DNA from: Paenibacillus pedocola
GTDB taxonomy: Bacteria; Bacillota; Bacilli; Paenibacillales; Paenibacillaceae
Length of the DNA: 64,000 bases
Direction of reading: 5' to 3'
Assembly: GCF_031599675.1 (NCBI RefSeq)
Contig: NZ_CP134223.1
Location: forward strand, 3,286,001 to 3,350,000
Shown: positions 24,638 through 33,853 of the stretch, in pieces
How the letters are laid out: every line of letters begins with the position of its first letter
How positions within the stretch are numbered: the first letter of the stretch is position 1
Notes under the pieces: model-generated
What the model saw: the letters and a program-made list of their open reading frames with translations, nothing else
Told to the model about the DNA's origin: nothing
Database searches by the model: none
Program-made: the position numbers and the translations under genes

Positions 24638-25447
24638 TTATGCTTGGGTTATATCAAAATGTAATCTTCCGTCTTTCTCACTAATGTAAGGTTGGCGTTC
24701 TTTTATATGTGCATATTCTGGATATCTGCTCATTAGGTTACGAAGCATACAGATAATGACCGGATGAATAGTTTTATCGTGTTCGCTGTTCATGACAGCA
24801 CTCTTAGTTGTCAGCCATGGCATAATTTCACCTTTATATTTGTTTATTTCTGATTCAGCCATTATAAATGGCAGTTCAGAGAGGCAGAGCCAGAAATACC
24901 ATTTGGCAAACCATGGGCGTTTTCTATCTCCGACATGACAATTATAATTATCAATTCTGCCACTTATCCAATCTGTATCATTAGGGAGGACCGAAGCAAG
25001 AAAGCGTAATACAACAAGCGATGTATCAAAACATTCCCCTAGTCCGTCATCACAGTTACCAAAGCAAGTGGTTCTTAGGCGTATAAGAGTTTTATCTACT
25101 ATTTCATTTACAATAGGGTTATTTGGTGCAAGAAGGTAAAGTAAACGGATAATTTCAAGTTCATACATATTAGCGGAGAAAATATGAGTTTTCGGTGTTT
25201 GATTAAAAATGGTTTTGAGCTTTACTCCATCAATGAATGGTGGAATAAAGAAAATCGGATACATTTGCCGCCCATGGCTGTCAATGTTATTAGGAAACTT
25301 GACACCCTGATAAAACCTTTTCGCCTGTTCTGGTTTGGTTTGTGCCGATAGAAACTGCCAGATAATATTATCTTTTTGTGAGTCAGTTAAACTCCCGTTT
25401 TTAATTAAGTAGTGATTAGTTTTTATCATAAGGTTATAAGCATTCAT
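24638..25447 (-). CDS. Hypothetical protein, helical, downstream of an RpiR regulator
   Basis: 269 residues that I do not recognise. It is rich in aromatic residues and predicted mostly helical. The segment GNCDDGLGECFDTSLVVLRFLASVL followed by W/F-rich helices is faintly like alpha/alpha-toroid proteins, but I see no defined catalytic motif. Base composition is clearly more AT-rich than the neighbouring genes, which may mean recent acquisition. GGGGTG precedes ATG 25447; an earlier in-frame ATG region lacks a site. It lies 82 bases behind the RpiR gene on the same strand and may be co-transcribed. Confidence 0.6.
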   Translation of the reverse strand: MNAYNLMIKTNHYLIKNGSLTDSQKDNIIWQFLSAQTKPEQAKRFYQGVKFPNNIDSHGRQMYPIFFIPPFIDGVKLKTIFNQTPKTHIFSANMYELEIIRLLYLLAPNNPIVNEIVDKTLIRLRTTCFGNCDDGLGECFDTSLVVLRFLASVLPNDTDWISGRIDNYNCHVGDRKRPWFAKWYFWLCLSELPFIMAESEINKYKGEIMPWLTTKSAVMNSEHDKTIHPVIICMLRNLMSRYPEYAHIKERQPYISEKDGRLHFDITQA

Positions 25448-25529
25448 CTGTTCACCCCAAGAAATGATTATATGCATGTGAAATACCTCGGGCTGCCTTT
25501 TGATTAGATGCTGTGACGGCATAATGGTG

Positions 25530-26393
25530 CTATACATCCTCCATCATATCAGTGATGTAGGTGTTTTTCTGTGAATGGGCAGTGAACTCCCTATTTTCAT
25601 AAGATAGCTTATAGATACAGGAGTAGATCACGTTAAGGACATATTCAAAAGCAATCTGTGATGAAAAGGTTCCTATTTTGGCATGCTTAACTTCATCATC
25701 AGGTACATGGATACATAGCGTACTCAGCTGTGCCAATTCACTTTGACTGGCAGCTGTGATCGTGATGAACGGAATCTTCTCCTGTCTGAAATGCCGGGCG
25801 GCTCTTAAATAAATCGGTGATTTTCCATGATAGGTCAAAAAAATTGCACAGTCGTCTTCCGTCAGATTAACGGTATGATACGCCCATTCGTACAGCTCCG
25901 TGGCAATCACTACATACTTGTTAATTTTTATCAGCTTATTCTGGAAGCTTTTGGCCCGGATTTGGGAATCTCCTAAGGCATAGATAAAGATCCGTTTGGC
26001 TTGATCCAGCAACCCGGCTGTTTGTACCAGCAGGTCATTATCCATGTAGGCATAGGTTTTGGAAATCGTTTCCTTCATTAATTCTGCGATATCCATGGCT
26101 ACTTCAAGCGGCGTCTCCTCAAGACTAAACGGATAGTTGGGATCAACACTGGAAATATTCTGGGTATTTTGCTGGAATTCGCGGGCAAGCTTGATAATGA
26201 ACTCCTTAAATCCGGACAGCCCAAGCTTATGGGTTAACCGGTTGACCGCCGAGTGGGAAGTATAGGTTGCTTTTGCAAGCTCCTGAACATTGAAGTGGAG
26301 CATCCTTTCCTTGTGCAGCAGGATATAGGCGGCGATACTTTTTTCGTTCGGTGTAAAGTTATGCATGTCCGATAATTGCATCAGTAGTTTCAA
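25530..26393 (-). CDS. RpiR/MurR-family transcriptional regulator
   Basis: 287 residues. An N-terminal helix-turn-helix of the RpiR type (FTPNEKSIAAYIL, then FNVQELAKATYTSHSAVNRLTHKLGLSGFKEF) is followed by a SIS sugar-phosphate isomerase domain (RIFIYALGDSQIRAKSFQNKL and ITITAASQSELAQL). Such regulators sense phosphorylated sugars. It is divergent from two Gfo/Idh/MocA dehydrogenases, its probable targets. TTG 26393 has GAGGTGA at ideal spacing; ATG 26414 would have no visible site. Confidence 0.87.
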   Translation of the reverse strand: MKLLMQLSDMHNFTPNEKSIAAYILLHKERMLHFNVQELAKATYTSHSAVNRLTHKLGLSGFKEFIIKLAREFQQNTQNISSVDPNYPFSLEETPLEVAMDIAELMKETISKTYAYMDNDLLVQTAGLLDQAKRIFIYALGDSQIRAKSFQNKLIKINKYVVIATELYEWAYHTVNLTEDDCAIFLTYHGKSPIYLRAARHFRQEKIPFITITAASQSELAQLSTLCIHVPDDEVKHAKIGTFSSQIAFEYVLNVIYSCIYKLSYENREFTAHSQKNTYITDMMEDV

Positions 26394-26538
26394 CAGAATC
26401 ACCTCAGTAAACATTTTGTTTAGTCTTGAACGGTCACGGCTGCGAATAATTGGTTGAATGTACCGTTTTCCCTCCGAATCCTTCACGGCCGGCATTGTTC
26501 TTCTATAATAGATGAAAAAGACCTGAGGGGGAATTCAC

Positions 26539-27558
26539 ATGTTGACTATCGGCTATATTGGGAACGGCAAAAGCACGAACCGATATCATCTGCCTTTTTC
26601 TATGAACCGGGAGCATTTGAAAGTTAAGACGATTTACGCCCGTAATCCGGAGAAAGCGGAATGGGAGAAAGTGCCCGGCGTTCTTTATACAGATGATATT
26701 GAAGCCTTAATGAACGATAAGGAAATCGGGCTGATCGTTGTCTGCACTCCTATAGAATCCCATTATGCTTATGCAAAAATGGCGCTTGACCATGGCAAAA
26801 ATGTGCTTGTTGAGAAACCGTTCATGATGACTAAGGATGAAGCTGTATCCATCTTCCAGTACGCCAAAGAGAAGAGACTCGTTATCCAGAGCTATCAGAA
26901 TAGACGTTACGACTCGGACTTCCTCACGACAAAGAAGGTTATTGACTCAGGCAAGCTTGGTGAACTACTCGAGGTGGAGATGAATTACGATTATTACCGT
27001 CCGCAGACGCCGAATTCCACTACTCATTTTAACAAATACAATAGTTACTTATACGGACATGGTGTGCATACCATTGATCAGGTCTTTTCCTATTTCGGAC
27101 AACCTGATAACGTACATTACGATGTACGGCAATTGCTGGGCTCCGGCAGAATGAATGATTACTTCGATCTGGATTTCTACTATGGAACGCTTAAGGTATC
27201 GGTCAAATCCAGCTTTTTCCGCTTAAAGGCACGGCCGAGTTTTGTGGTATATGGTAAACAAGGCGTATTCGTAAAACATACGGAGGACCGCCAGGAAGAG
27301 CATCTTAAGCTATTTTATCTGCCTAAGGGACATCCCGATTTCGGCATTGACGCCCCGGAGCATTATGGCACATTAACCTATTTGGATGCTGAGGGCAACT
27401 ATCATGAAGAAAAAATCATTTCTGAGCAGGGGGACTATGCCAGGGTATACGATGACATTTATCAAGTGATCGTACACGGCAAGGAGAAGACGGTTAAAGA
27501 CGAAGAAACGATCGCCGTTATGGAGATCCTGGAGCGCGGAATAGAGGGGTGCAGCTAA
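26539..27558 (+). CDS. Gfo/Idh/MocA-family oxidoreductase (first of pair)
   Basis: 339 residues. The N-terminal Rossmann fold starts TIGYIGNGKSTNRYHLPF; VLVEKPFM is the conserved EKP motif with the catalytic-site Lys. NKYNSYLYGHGVHTIDQVFSYFG carries the second-domain His motif. Members oxidise sugars, inositols or their derivatives with NAD(P). It closely resembles YcjS/YvaA-type scyllo-inositol or sugar dehydrogenases in layout. The next gene, a second family member, starts one base after its stop codon. Confidence 0.87.
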   Translation: MLTIGYIGNGKSTNRYHLPFSMNREHLKVKTIYARNPEKAEWEKVPGVLYTDDIEALMNDKEIGLIVVCTPIESHYAYAKMALDHGKNVLVEKPFMMTKDEAVSIFQYAKEKRLVIQSYQNRRYDSDFLTTKKVIDSGKLGELLEVEMNYDYYRPQTPNSTTHFNKYNSYLYGHGVHTIDQVFSYFGQPDNVHYDVRQLLGSGRMNDYFDLDFYYGTLKVSVKSSFFRLKARPSFVVYGKQGVFVKHTEDRQEEHLKLFYLPKGHPDFGIDAPEHYGTLTYLDAEGNYHEEKIISEQGDYARVYDDIYQVIVHGKEKTVKDEETIAVMEILERGIEGCS

Positions 27559-27559
27559 A

Positions 27560-28555
27560 ATGAAATTGGGAATTGCGGGCGCCGGGAACATAGTTATGGA
27601 TTTGTTAAGCTTTGTTGATGAGATTTCCGGCATTAGCTTACAAGCCATTAGTTCAAAGCCGGACCATCAGGAAAAATTGCTATCTCTGCAAAACCAGTTC
27701 GGGATCTCGCGGATATATAACAATTACACCGAGATGCTGCTTGATGATGAAGTCGATACCGTCTACATCGGGCTGCCGAATCATCTTCATTATTCTTACA
27801 CGAAGGAAGCTTTATTACGCGGCAAGCATGTCATCTGTGAAAAACCGTTCACCTCCAATTTGCGTGAATTCCTGGAGCTTAAACAGCTGGCGCTTCAAAG
27901 CGGACTCGTCTTGATAGAGGCGATAACGAATCAATATCTGAACAATTATTTATTAATGAAGGAATATCTCTCTAAGCTGGGGCCTGTCAAAATCGTCGAA
28001 TGCAACTATTCCCAGTATTCGTCCAGATACGATGCCTTCCAGGCGGGTCAGGTAATGCCTGCCTTCAATCCGGAAATGTCCGGAGGTGCGTTGATGGATA
28101 TCAATATTTATAACATCCATATGGTGGTCGGGTTCTTTGGCAGCCCCGGGAAAGTGGAGTATCTGGCAAATATGGATCGCGGAATAGACACCTCGGGTAT
28201 TCTGTTGCTCGATTACGGGAATTTCAAATGTGTTTGTATTGGTGCAAAAGACAGTACGGCTCCGAATGCGATGAACATTCAGGGTGTTCAAGGATATTTG
28301 CGTATGCACGGCTCAGCGAATATCATCGATAGCTTTGATTATGTTGCCAATAAAGAGAAGCCCGTCCAGGTGGACCATAAACATCATCCCCACCGGATGT
28401 ATGATGAATTTATTGCTTTTGAACAGATAATCCGCGAGAAGGACATGGATAGGGTATCGCGGATGCTAGAACACAGTGAGCGGGTTATGCGTGTAATAGA
28501 GCAGGCTAAACAATCAGCCGGCCTTGTATTTGGTCCAGATAAGCCTGAATATTGA
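27560..28555 (+). CDS. Gfo/Idh/MocA-family oxidoreductase (second of pair)
   Basis: 331 residues with LGIAGAGNIVMDLLSF at the nucleotide-binding loop and VICEKPFTSNL as the EKP motif. GGALMDINIYNIHMVVGFFG is the second-domain motif, with Asp and His in the usual places. It belongs to a different subgroup from the preceding gene, so the two probably act on successive intermediates rather than being duplicates. Translation is tightly coupled: only one base separates the genes. Regulation by the divergent RpiR protein is inferred. Confidence 0.87.
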   Translation: MKLGIAGAGNIVMDLLSFVDEISGISLQAISSKPDHQEKLLSLQNQFGISRIYNNYTEMLLDDEVDTVYIGLPNHLHYSYTKEALLRGKHVICEKPFTSNLREFLELKQLALQSGLVLIEAITNQYLNNYLLMKEYLSKLGPVKIVECNYSQYSSRYDAFQAGQVMPAFNPEMSGGALMDINIYNIHMVVGFFGSPGKVEYLANMDRGIDTSGILLLDYGNFKCVCIGAKDSTAPNAMNIQGVQGYLRMHGSANIIDSFDYVANKEKPVQVDHKHHPHRMYDEFIAFEQIIREKDMDRVSRMLEHSERVMRVIEQAKQSAGLVFGPDKPEY

Positions 28556-28584
28556 GATTAATCTATTGTTAATGAACTATTGCA

Positions 28585-28614
28585 ACAAGCCATGCGGATA
28601 ACCGCATGGCTTGT
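28585..28614 (+). terminator. Terminator after the Gfo/Idh pair
   Basis: A 13-bp perfect stem, ACAAGCCATGCGG / CCGCATGGCTTGT, with a 4-base loop is followed by ATTGTTATTTAT. Confidence 0.75.
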
Positions 28615-28730
28615 ATTGTTATTTATGTTATCGTTGTTATTGTATTAATTGATAACGGATACATGAGAGGCTATAATGATAAACGAAGCTATGATAGGTT
28701 TAGAGAGATTAATAATTGGGAGTGATATAT

Positions 28731-31529
28731 TTGCAGACAATGATCAATCTTGAAGGCGAATGGAAGTTGCAGTTAGATGAAGGGAAACAGGGGCTGGTTC
28801 TGCCTTTTTCAGATAATATCATTTTGCCGGGTACAACATCGCATGCCCGCAAGGGACCGAAGAATGAAGAGGTTGTAATCAGCGCATTAACAGATGAATA
28901 TCTATTTGAAGGATCGGCGTGGTATTCGAAGGAGATCGTGATTCCCGAAGAGCTTACCGGTAAGAGATGCCTGCTGTATCTGGAACGGACGCGCCTGACG
29001 ACTCTGTGGCTGAACGGCCAGGAAATTGGCAGCCGCAACAGCCTGAATACTGCTCATATCTATGAATTGACCGGCCAGTTGAAGGCTGGCACCCAGACAA
29101 TAACGATCCGGGTCGATAATACCGGATATCCGACTAAGGGCGGACATTTAACCTCACCGGACACCCAGACCAACTGGAACGGGATCACCGGCCGTATGGA
29201 GCTTCAGTTTTACGGCAAATCCTATTTAAGCGGAATCCGCCTCGACACGGATGTATCTTCACGCTTGGTCCGGATTTCAGCCACATTGGAAGGCACAGCT
29301 GGCAGCACATTGGCAGTGTCGGCTTTAAGTTTCAACAGCGAGCTGGAACATTCGGCTGCAGTTCAGGAATATGCTCTCACACCGGGAGAGTTCAGCATCG
29401 AATACAACTTGGGTCCGGATGCGCTGCTTTGGAGTGAAACCGCACCCAATCTTTATAACCTTACACTTTCCCTGACACAAGGGGAAGGAGAGCCAACCGA
29501 CCAAACCGTACTGGTCCTGGGATTACGTGAATTCAAGGCAGACGGCGATAAGTTTACAATTAATGGACAGAAGACCTTTTTACGCGGCAAGCATGACGGG
29601 CTGATCTTTCCTTTGACCGGTTACGCGCCGACTGACGTCGAGGAATGGGTGAGAATTCTTGGGATTTCTAAATCCTACGGCATCAACCATTACCGTTTCC
29701 ACACCTGCTGTCCTCCTGAAGCAGCCTTCACCGCTGCGGACCTGCTCGGAATCTACATGGAGCCGGAGCTTCCTTTCTGGGGAACGATTACAGAGCCAGC
29801 AGATGAAGGGCATAATCAGGCTGAGCAGGACTATCTGGTTAGCGAGGGATACGAGATTCTGAAGGCGTTCGGCAACCATCCATCCTTCGTATTGATGTCG
29901 CTCGGTAACGAGCTGTGGGGGAGCAGAACCAAGATCGATTCCATCCTGAAGGAATATAAGACATTTGACAGCCGCCCTTTGTACACACAGGGTTCCAATA
30001 ACCACCAATGGGTACCGGAAATTCTGGAGCATGAGGATTTCTTCTGCGGCGTGCGCTTCTCCAAAGAGCGGTTATTCCGAGGTTCATATGCCATGTGCGA
30101 TGCACCGCTGGGTCATGTTCAGACCGGCCTGCCGGGTACGATGAAGGATTATGATGACCAGTTCGTCCCTGCGGCCGGGGCAGCTGCGGAAGCGGAAGGT
30201 GGAGGAACTATCCAGATTCAATACGGCACAGAAGCAAAAACCGTTCAGGCGGACGATGCATCCGGAGAATGGATTCCGCATATTCCGGTAATCTCTCATG
30301 AGATTGGACAGTACGCAACCTATCCCAATTATGATGAGATCGCAAAATACAGCGGGTCTCTTAAGGCGAAGAATTTCGAAGTCTTCCGTGAACGTCTGGA
30401 AGAGAACGGCCTTGGCCATCTCGCGGCTAAATATTTCGCGGCCTCGGGGCAGCTTGCAGCAGCCTGCTACAAAGAGGAACTCGAAGCAGCCTTCCGTACC
30501 AAGAAGCTTGCCGGCTTTCAGCTGCTGGATTTGCAGGATTTCAGCGGACAGGGCACAGCCTTAGTCGGCATCCTAGATGCCTTCATGGACTCCAAAGGGA
30601 TGATTACACCTGAAGAATGGCGCACCTTCTGCAGCGATGCCGTTCTGCTCGCAAGATTCCCGAAATATAACTATGTCTCCGGGGAACGTTTTAGTGCTAG
30701 TATCGAGCTGAGCTGGTTCCGGTTCGGAACCCCGGGCACCGTGAAATTAGACTGGGAACTGAAGGCGGGCGATGAAATACTGGCGGAAGGTACGCACGAA
30801 ACAGAAGTTCCGGCAGGGGAGAATTATATCGATATCTGCCAGCTGGACATTGATCTGCCTACAGTACCGGCCATGACCTCAGCCGTACTTAATCTCCGGA
30901 TCGCGGGAACCGATATCCGCAAAAGCTACGATCTGTGGATCTATCCGGAACAGAGCGGTACCGGGCTTGACGGGATACGTATCTTCCATACACTTAGTGA
31001 TGAAGTGCTGGCTCTGCTGGAGCAAGGTGAAAATGTGCTGCTGATGCCGAAGCCGGAGTCCCTGAACAATGCTATCGAAGGCTACTATTGTACAGATTTC
31101 TGGTGTTATCCGATGTTCCGTTCGATTTCAGAAAGCATGAACCGGCCGGTACCTGTCGGTACCATGGGTCTGCTGATCGACAACAGCCATCCTGTGTTCC
31201 GTAACTTCCCGTGCGAGGAGCACTCCACTTATCCTTGGTGGAATATTATTGAGAACTCAAAGTCGATTATCATGGACGGAACAGATTCAGCATGGAGTCC
31301 TTTGGTGCAGACGATTGACAACTTTGAACGCAATCATAAGCTGGGCTTCCTGTTTGAGTGCCGGGTTGGGGCCGGTAACCTGCTGGTCTGCGCCCTGGAC
31401 GCTGACAAGGCAGGCGCAACGCCGGAAGGCAGACAGTTCCTGTCCAGTCTGGCCGGTTACATGACCTCAGAGGAATTTAAGCCGCAATACGCAGCAACCA
31501 AGGAAGAGCTTAAGCGGATTATTCAATAA
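28731..31529 (+). CDS. Glycoside hydrolase family 2 enzyme
   Basis: 932 residues. The order is: an N-terminal jelly-roll sugar-binding domain (INLEGEWKLQLDE... LYLERTRLTTLWLNGQEIGS), an Ig-like domain, and a TIM barrel. The acid/base is in SLGNELWGS (about E394) and the nucleophile in ISHEIGQYATYP (about E524). A C-terminal beta domain follows. There is no signal peptide, so it acts inside the cell on an imported oligosaccharide or glycoside. The family covers beta-galactosidases, beta-mannosidases and beta-glucuronidases; I cannot tell which. TTG 28731 fits GGGAGTGAT better than ATG 28740. Confidence 0.85.
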   Translation: MQTMINLEGEWKLQLDEGKQGLVLPFSDNIILPGTTSHARKGPKNEEVVISALTDEYLFEGSAWYSKEIVIPEELTGKRCLLYLERTRLTTLWLNGQEIGSRNSLNTAHIYELTGQLKAGTQTITIRVDNTGYPTKGGHLTSPDTQTNWNGITGRMELQFYGKSYLSGIRLDTDVSSRLVRISATLEGTAGSTLAVSALSFNSELEHSAAVQEYALTPGEFSIEYNLGPDALLWSETAPNLYNLTLSLTQGEGEPTDQTVLVLGLREFKADGDKFTINGQKTFLRGKHDGLIFPLTGYAPTDVEEWVRILGISKSYGINHYRFHTCCPPEAAFTAADLLGIYMEPELPFWGTITEPADEGHNQAEQDYLVSEGYEILKAFGNHPSFVLMSLGNELWGSRTKIDSILKEYKTFDSRPLYTQGSNNHQWVPEILEHEDFFCGVRFSKERLFRGSYAMCDAPLGHVQTGLPGTMKDYDDQFVPAAGAAAEAEGGGTIQIQYGTEAKTVQADDASGEWIPHIPVISHEIGQYATYPNYDEIAKYSGSLKAKNFEVFRERLEENGLGHLAAKYFAASGQLAAACYKEELEAAFRTKKLAGFQLLDLQDFSGQGTALVGILDAFMDSKGMITPEEWRTFCSDAVLLARFPKYNYVSGERFSASIELSWFRFGTPGTVKLDWELKAGDEILAEGTHETEVPAGENYIDICQLDIDLPTVPAMTSAVLNLRIAGTDIRKSYDLWIYPEQSGTGLDGIRIFHTLSDEVLALLEQGENVLLMPKPESLNNAIEGYYCTDFWCYPMFRSISESMNRPVPVGTMGLLIDNSHPVFRNFPCEEHSTYPWWNIIENSKSIIMDGTDSAWSPLVQTIDNFERNHKLGFLFECRVGAGNLLVCALDADKAGATPEGRQFLSSLAGYMTSEEFKPQYAATKEELKRIIQ

Positions 31530-31560
31530 ACCAATAACAGAATACTTCGTTAGTAGTACA

Positions 31561-31613
31561 ACAAGCCAAGCAGCCATTAGTCTAACAATGGCTAGCTTGG
31601 CTTGTTTGTTTTT
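31561..31613 (+). terminator. Terminator after the GH2 gene
   Basis: ACAAGCCAAGC / GCTTGGCTTGT with an inner CCATT/AATGG stem is followed by TTGTTTTT. Confidence 0.85.
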
Positions 31614-31742
31614 AGTTGGTTACAAAACGCATTATCTCCGCTTATGCGCACCGGAAACATCAGCGGTAGTATATTCCAGTCTACTTTACACAAAAATATT
31701 GGTAAGGTAGAGGGTAGCAATTGATACGAGGTGATAATGAAT

Positions 31743-32633
31743 ATGATGAAGAAACACTGTTTGTTCTGTGACGAGATTGTTCCCATTGAACAGGAAGGCG
31801 ATTACGATCGCTATCTTGGCTGCTCCTGTTCACCAGGCGGGGGATATCATCTGCGGCGGGACAGCTACGAGTCCATTAATGCGCTCCCGCATCCGAAGAA
31901 ACGGGACCTGCTGCATATCATATCTGCTTATATCCGGGAGAAGACAGACTGTAATGACAAGGTCTATCTTAAGGCAGATGATCTGGAATCCATCGCAGAT
32001 TCCCCAAATATACCTGTAACCATTGAAGATAAAGGTAACCGTCTACTGCAATATTTGTACAGGCATTCCGAAGGCCCTGAGGAACCGGTTGCCATTCACC
32101 CGCTCTCCAATAATTATAACCTGACCTATTCTCCCAACCTGCAAGAACTGGTATATATCATAGACAAGCTTGGAAACGAGCAGTTTCTCATTCGGGAAGG
32201 CATGAACTTTAAGCTGACGGAAAAAGGGTGGAATGAAGCAGCAGCCAGCACCGGAGGGAAGAAGTTAAAAGCCTGTTCCATTCTCATCCAAGGCGGTAAT
32301 GAATTACACGGAGAATGGCAGGAGAAGCTGCTGCCCAAAATCGGGCAGTTCGGTTATCAGCCGACTTTGCTGACGCATACCCAGTCACCAGAGAATGAAC
32401 AATATGATTTGGGGCTAATCGCTGAAAGTAAACTGATTATTGCAGATGTAACCGGTCAGGCGCCCGGGGTGTATTTTGCGGCAGGCTATGCGCTGGGCAT
32501 AGGTACCCCTGTAATTTGGACCGTGAATAGCAGTGATGCTGATAAGCTTACTGTGCAGTTACAAGAAATCCGCCCGATAGTGTGGGATACCGCTGAAGAA
32601 CTGGCTGTGCTGATTCAGCAAAAGCTAAGTTAA
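31743..32633 (+). CDS. Zinc-ribbon protein with nucleoside-deoxyribosyltransferase-like C-terminus
   Basis: 296 residues in three parts. The N-terminus holds four Cys in a zinc-ribbon spacing (C6, C9, C27, C29). The middle looks like a winged helix (LQELVYIIDKLGNEQFLIREG, then KLTEKGWNEA). The C-terminal ~120 residues resemble the nucleoside 2-deoxyribosyltransferase/TIR-like fold: QYDLGLIAESKLIIADVTGQAPGVYFAAGYALGIGTPVIW, where an Asp and a later Glu are usually catalytic; here the GVYFAAGYA segment has Ala where many relatives have Glu. Related domains occur in nucleotide salvage and in phage-defence effectors. I cannot assign a function. GAGGTG precedes ATG 31743. Confidence 0.6.
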   Translation: MMKKHCLFCDEIVPIEQEGDYDRYLGCSCSPGGGYHLRRDSYESINALPHPKKRDLLHIISAYIREKTDCNDKVYLKADDLESIADSPNIPVTIEDKGNRLLQYLYRHSEGPEEPVAIHPLSNNYNLTYSPNLQELVYIIDKLGNEQFLIREGMNFKLTEKGWNEAAASTGGKKLKACSILIQGGNELHGEWQEKLLPKIGQFGYQPTLLTHTQSPENEQYDLGLIAESKLIIADVTGQAPGVYFAAGYALGIGTPVIWTVNSSDADKLTVQLQEIRPIVWDTAEELAVLIQQKLS

Positions 32634-32676
32634 CAGAAAAGTATCCTTTAGGCTAAATATATCTGAAGCCTCTCCG

Positions 32677-32713
32677 GCCTGTGACAGGAGTTATTCCTGT
32701 TGCAGGCTTTTTA
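32677..32713 (+). terminator. Terminator
   Basis: GCCTG-TG-ACAGGA / TCCTGT-TG-CAGGC is followed by TTTTTA, just upstream of the lacI-type promoter. Confidence 0.8.
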
Positions 32714-32725
32714 TATACACTCTTC

Positions 32726-32739
32726 ATAACACGTGTTAT
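32726..32739. promoter_or_regulatory. LacI-type operator, copy 1
   Basis: ATAACACGTGTTAT is a perfect 14-bp palindrome with a central CG, the LacI-family form. The identical sequence recurs at 33822, in front of the GH38 gene. Confidence 0.75.
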
Positions 32740-32759
32740 ACTCTTGCCGAGGTGCTATT

Positions 32760-33803
32760 ATGGTCAAAAAAAGAATCACTAGTCATGATGTAGCTAAGCT
32801 TGCCGGTGTATCCCGCAGTGTGGTATCTGCCGTGCTGAACAATACGCCCGGAATCGGGGTCAGTGCCGAAACACGTGAGACCGTGCTGGCCGCCATCCGT
32901 GAGCTGAACTATCATGTGGATGCCCAGGCGCGCAGTATGAAGACAGGCCGCAGTATGACTCTTGCTGCGTACGGCGATACACGCCATCCGCTGTTCATGC
33001 GGCTGCTTGAGGGGATGCAGCAGGAATGTGAAGCCAGCGGCTATCACATATTGCTCTGCTCACCGGGCCAGAGAAATTCCGGGGACGCGAGAAACGAACT
33101 GCTTGATCTGTACCACCAGCGGAAGATCGACGGTATCGTAACACTGGATGACACCAGCTACCGGAACAGAGACTGGGCCCACAAAGTAAAGGAAGCTGGT
33201 GTGCCCTATGTCTCTGTGGAAGGGTATGACGGAACGGAAGGAATCTATTCCATTCTGGCCGATTATCGGGGCAGTGTGGGGATGGCGCTTGACTACATGC
33301 TTCCGGGAGATTCTGCCGGGACAAACGCTCCAGTGTATGCCGAGGTCTTCCATAGCTCCGCTGGCAGCCGTGTCATTTGGGCAGAGAAGAACCGGAGGGA
33401 TGCCTATACAGACTGGTGTAACCTGCATGGGATGAAGCCGTCGGTCTCCCGTCATGAGGAGAGAGAGGGACAGGTGGAGTGGCAGGAATGGCTGTCGCAG
33501 TTAGGCGAGGGCGGCGGAGAGCTGCCTCCAGTGCTGGTGAACTGGTCCAGTGCTGTTCCCGACTTGTACCGGGCCGCTCACCGCCTAGACCTGCGGATCG
33601 GTAAGGATCTGCGGATCATGGCTGCGGACAATACGATCCAAGGCCACAGGCTTAGCCTGCCATCCTTGAGCTGTGTAGAGATCCCTTATGTCGGCATGGG
33701 GCAAGAAGCGGTCCGCTGTGTACTGAAGCAGATCGGGCAAGGACCGGGAACGCCGGGTAAGCTATGGCTGCCGGCGCTTCTAAGACCGGGAGAAAGTGCG
33801 TAA
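32760..33803 (+). CDS. LacI-family transcriptional regulator
   Basis: 347 residues. The N-terminal helix-turn-helix and hinge helix are clear: TSHDVAKLAGVSRSVVSAVLNNTPGIGVSAETRETVLAAIRELNYHVDAQARSM is typical, and the periplasmic-binding-protein-like sensor domain follows. It lies directly upstream of an alpha-mannosidase gene, and identical palindromes stand before both genes. It therefore most likely represses its own transcription and the mannosidase until a mannoside-derived ligand binds. ATG 32760 follows GAGGTGC by six bases. Confidence 0.9.
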   Translation: MVKKRITSHDVAKLAGVSRSVVSAVLNNTPGIGVSAETRETVLAAIRELNYHVDAQARSMKTGRSMTLAAYGDTRHPLFMRLLEGMQQECEASGYHILLCSPGQRNSGDARNELLDLYHQRKIDGIVTLDDTSYRNRDWAHKVKEAGVPYVSVEGYDGTEGIYSILADYRGSVGMALDYMLPGDSAGTNAPVYAEVFHSSAGSRVIWAEKNRRDAYTDWCNLHGMKPSVSRHEEREGQVEWQEWLSQLGEGGGELPPVLVNWSSAVPDLYRAAHRLDLRIGKDLRIMAADNTIQGHRLSLPSLSCVEIPYVGMGQEAVRCVLKQIGQGPGTPGKLWLPALLRPGESA

Positions 33804-33821
33804 CGTCTTTTTCCCCGGCTT

Positions 33822-33835
33822 ATAACACGTGTTAT
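33822..33835. promoter_or_regulatory. LacI-type operator, copy 2
   Basis: An exact copy of the 14-bp palindrome at 32726, located between the LacI stop codon and the AGGAGG site of the GH38 gene. It overlaps TTATAA, a possible -10 box. Confidence 0.75.
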
Positions 33836-33853
33836 GAATAGGAGGATAAAGTT

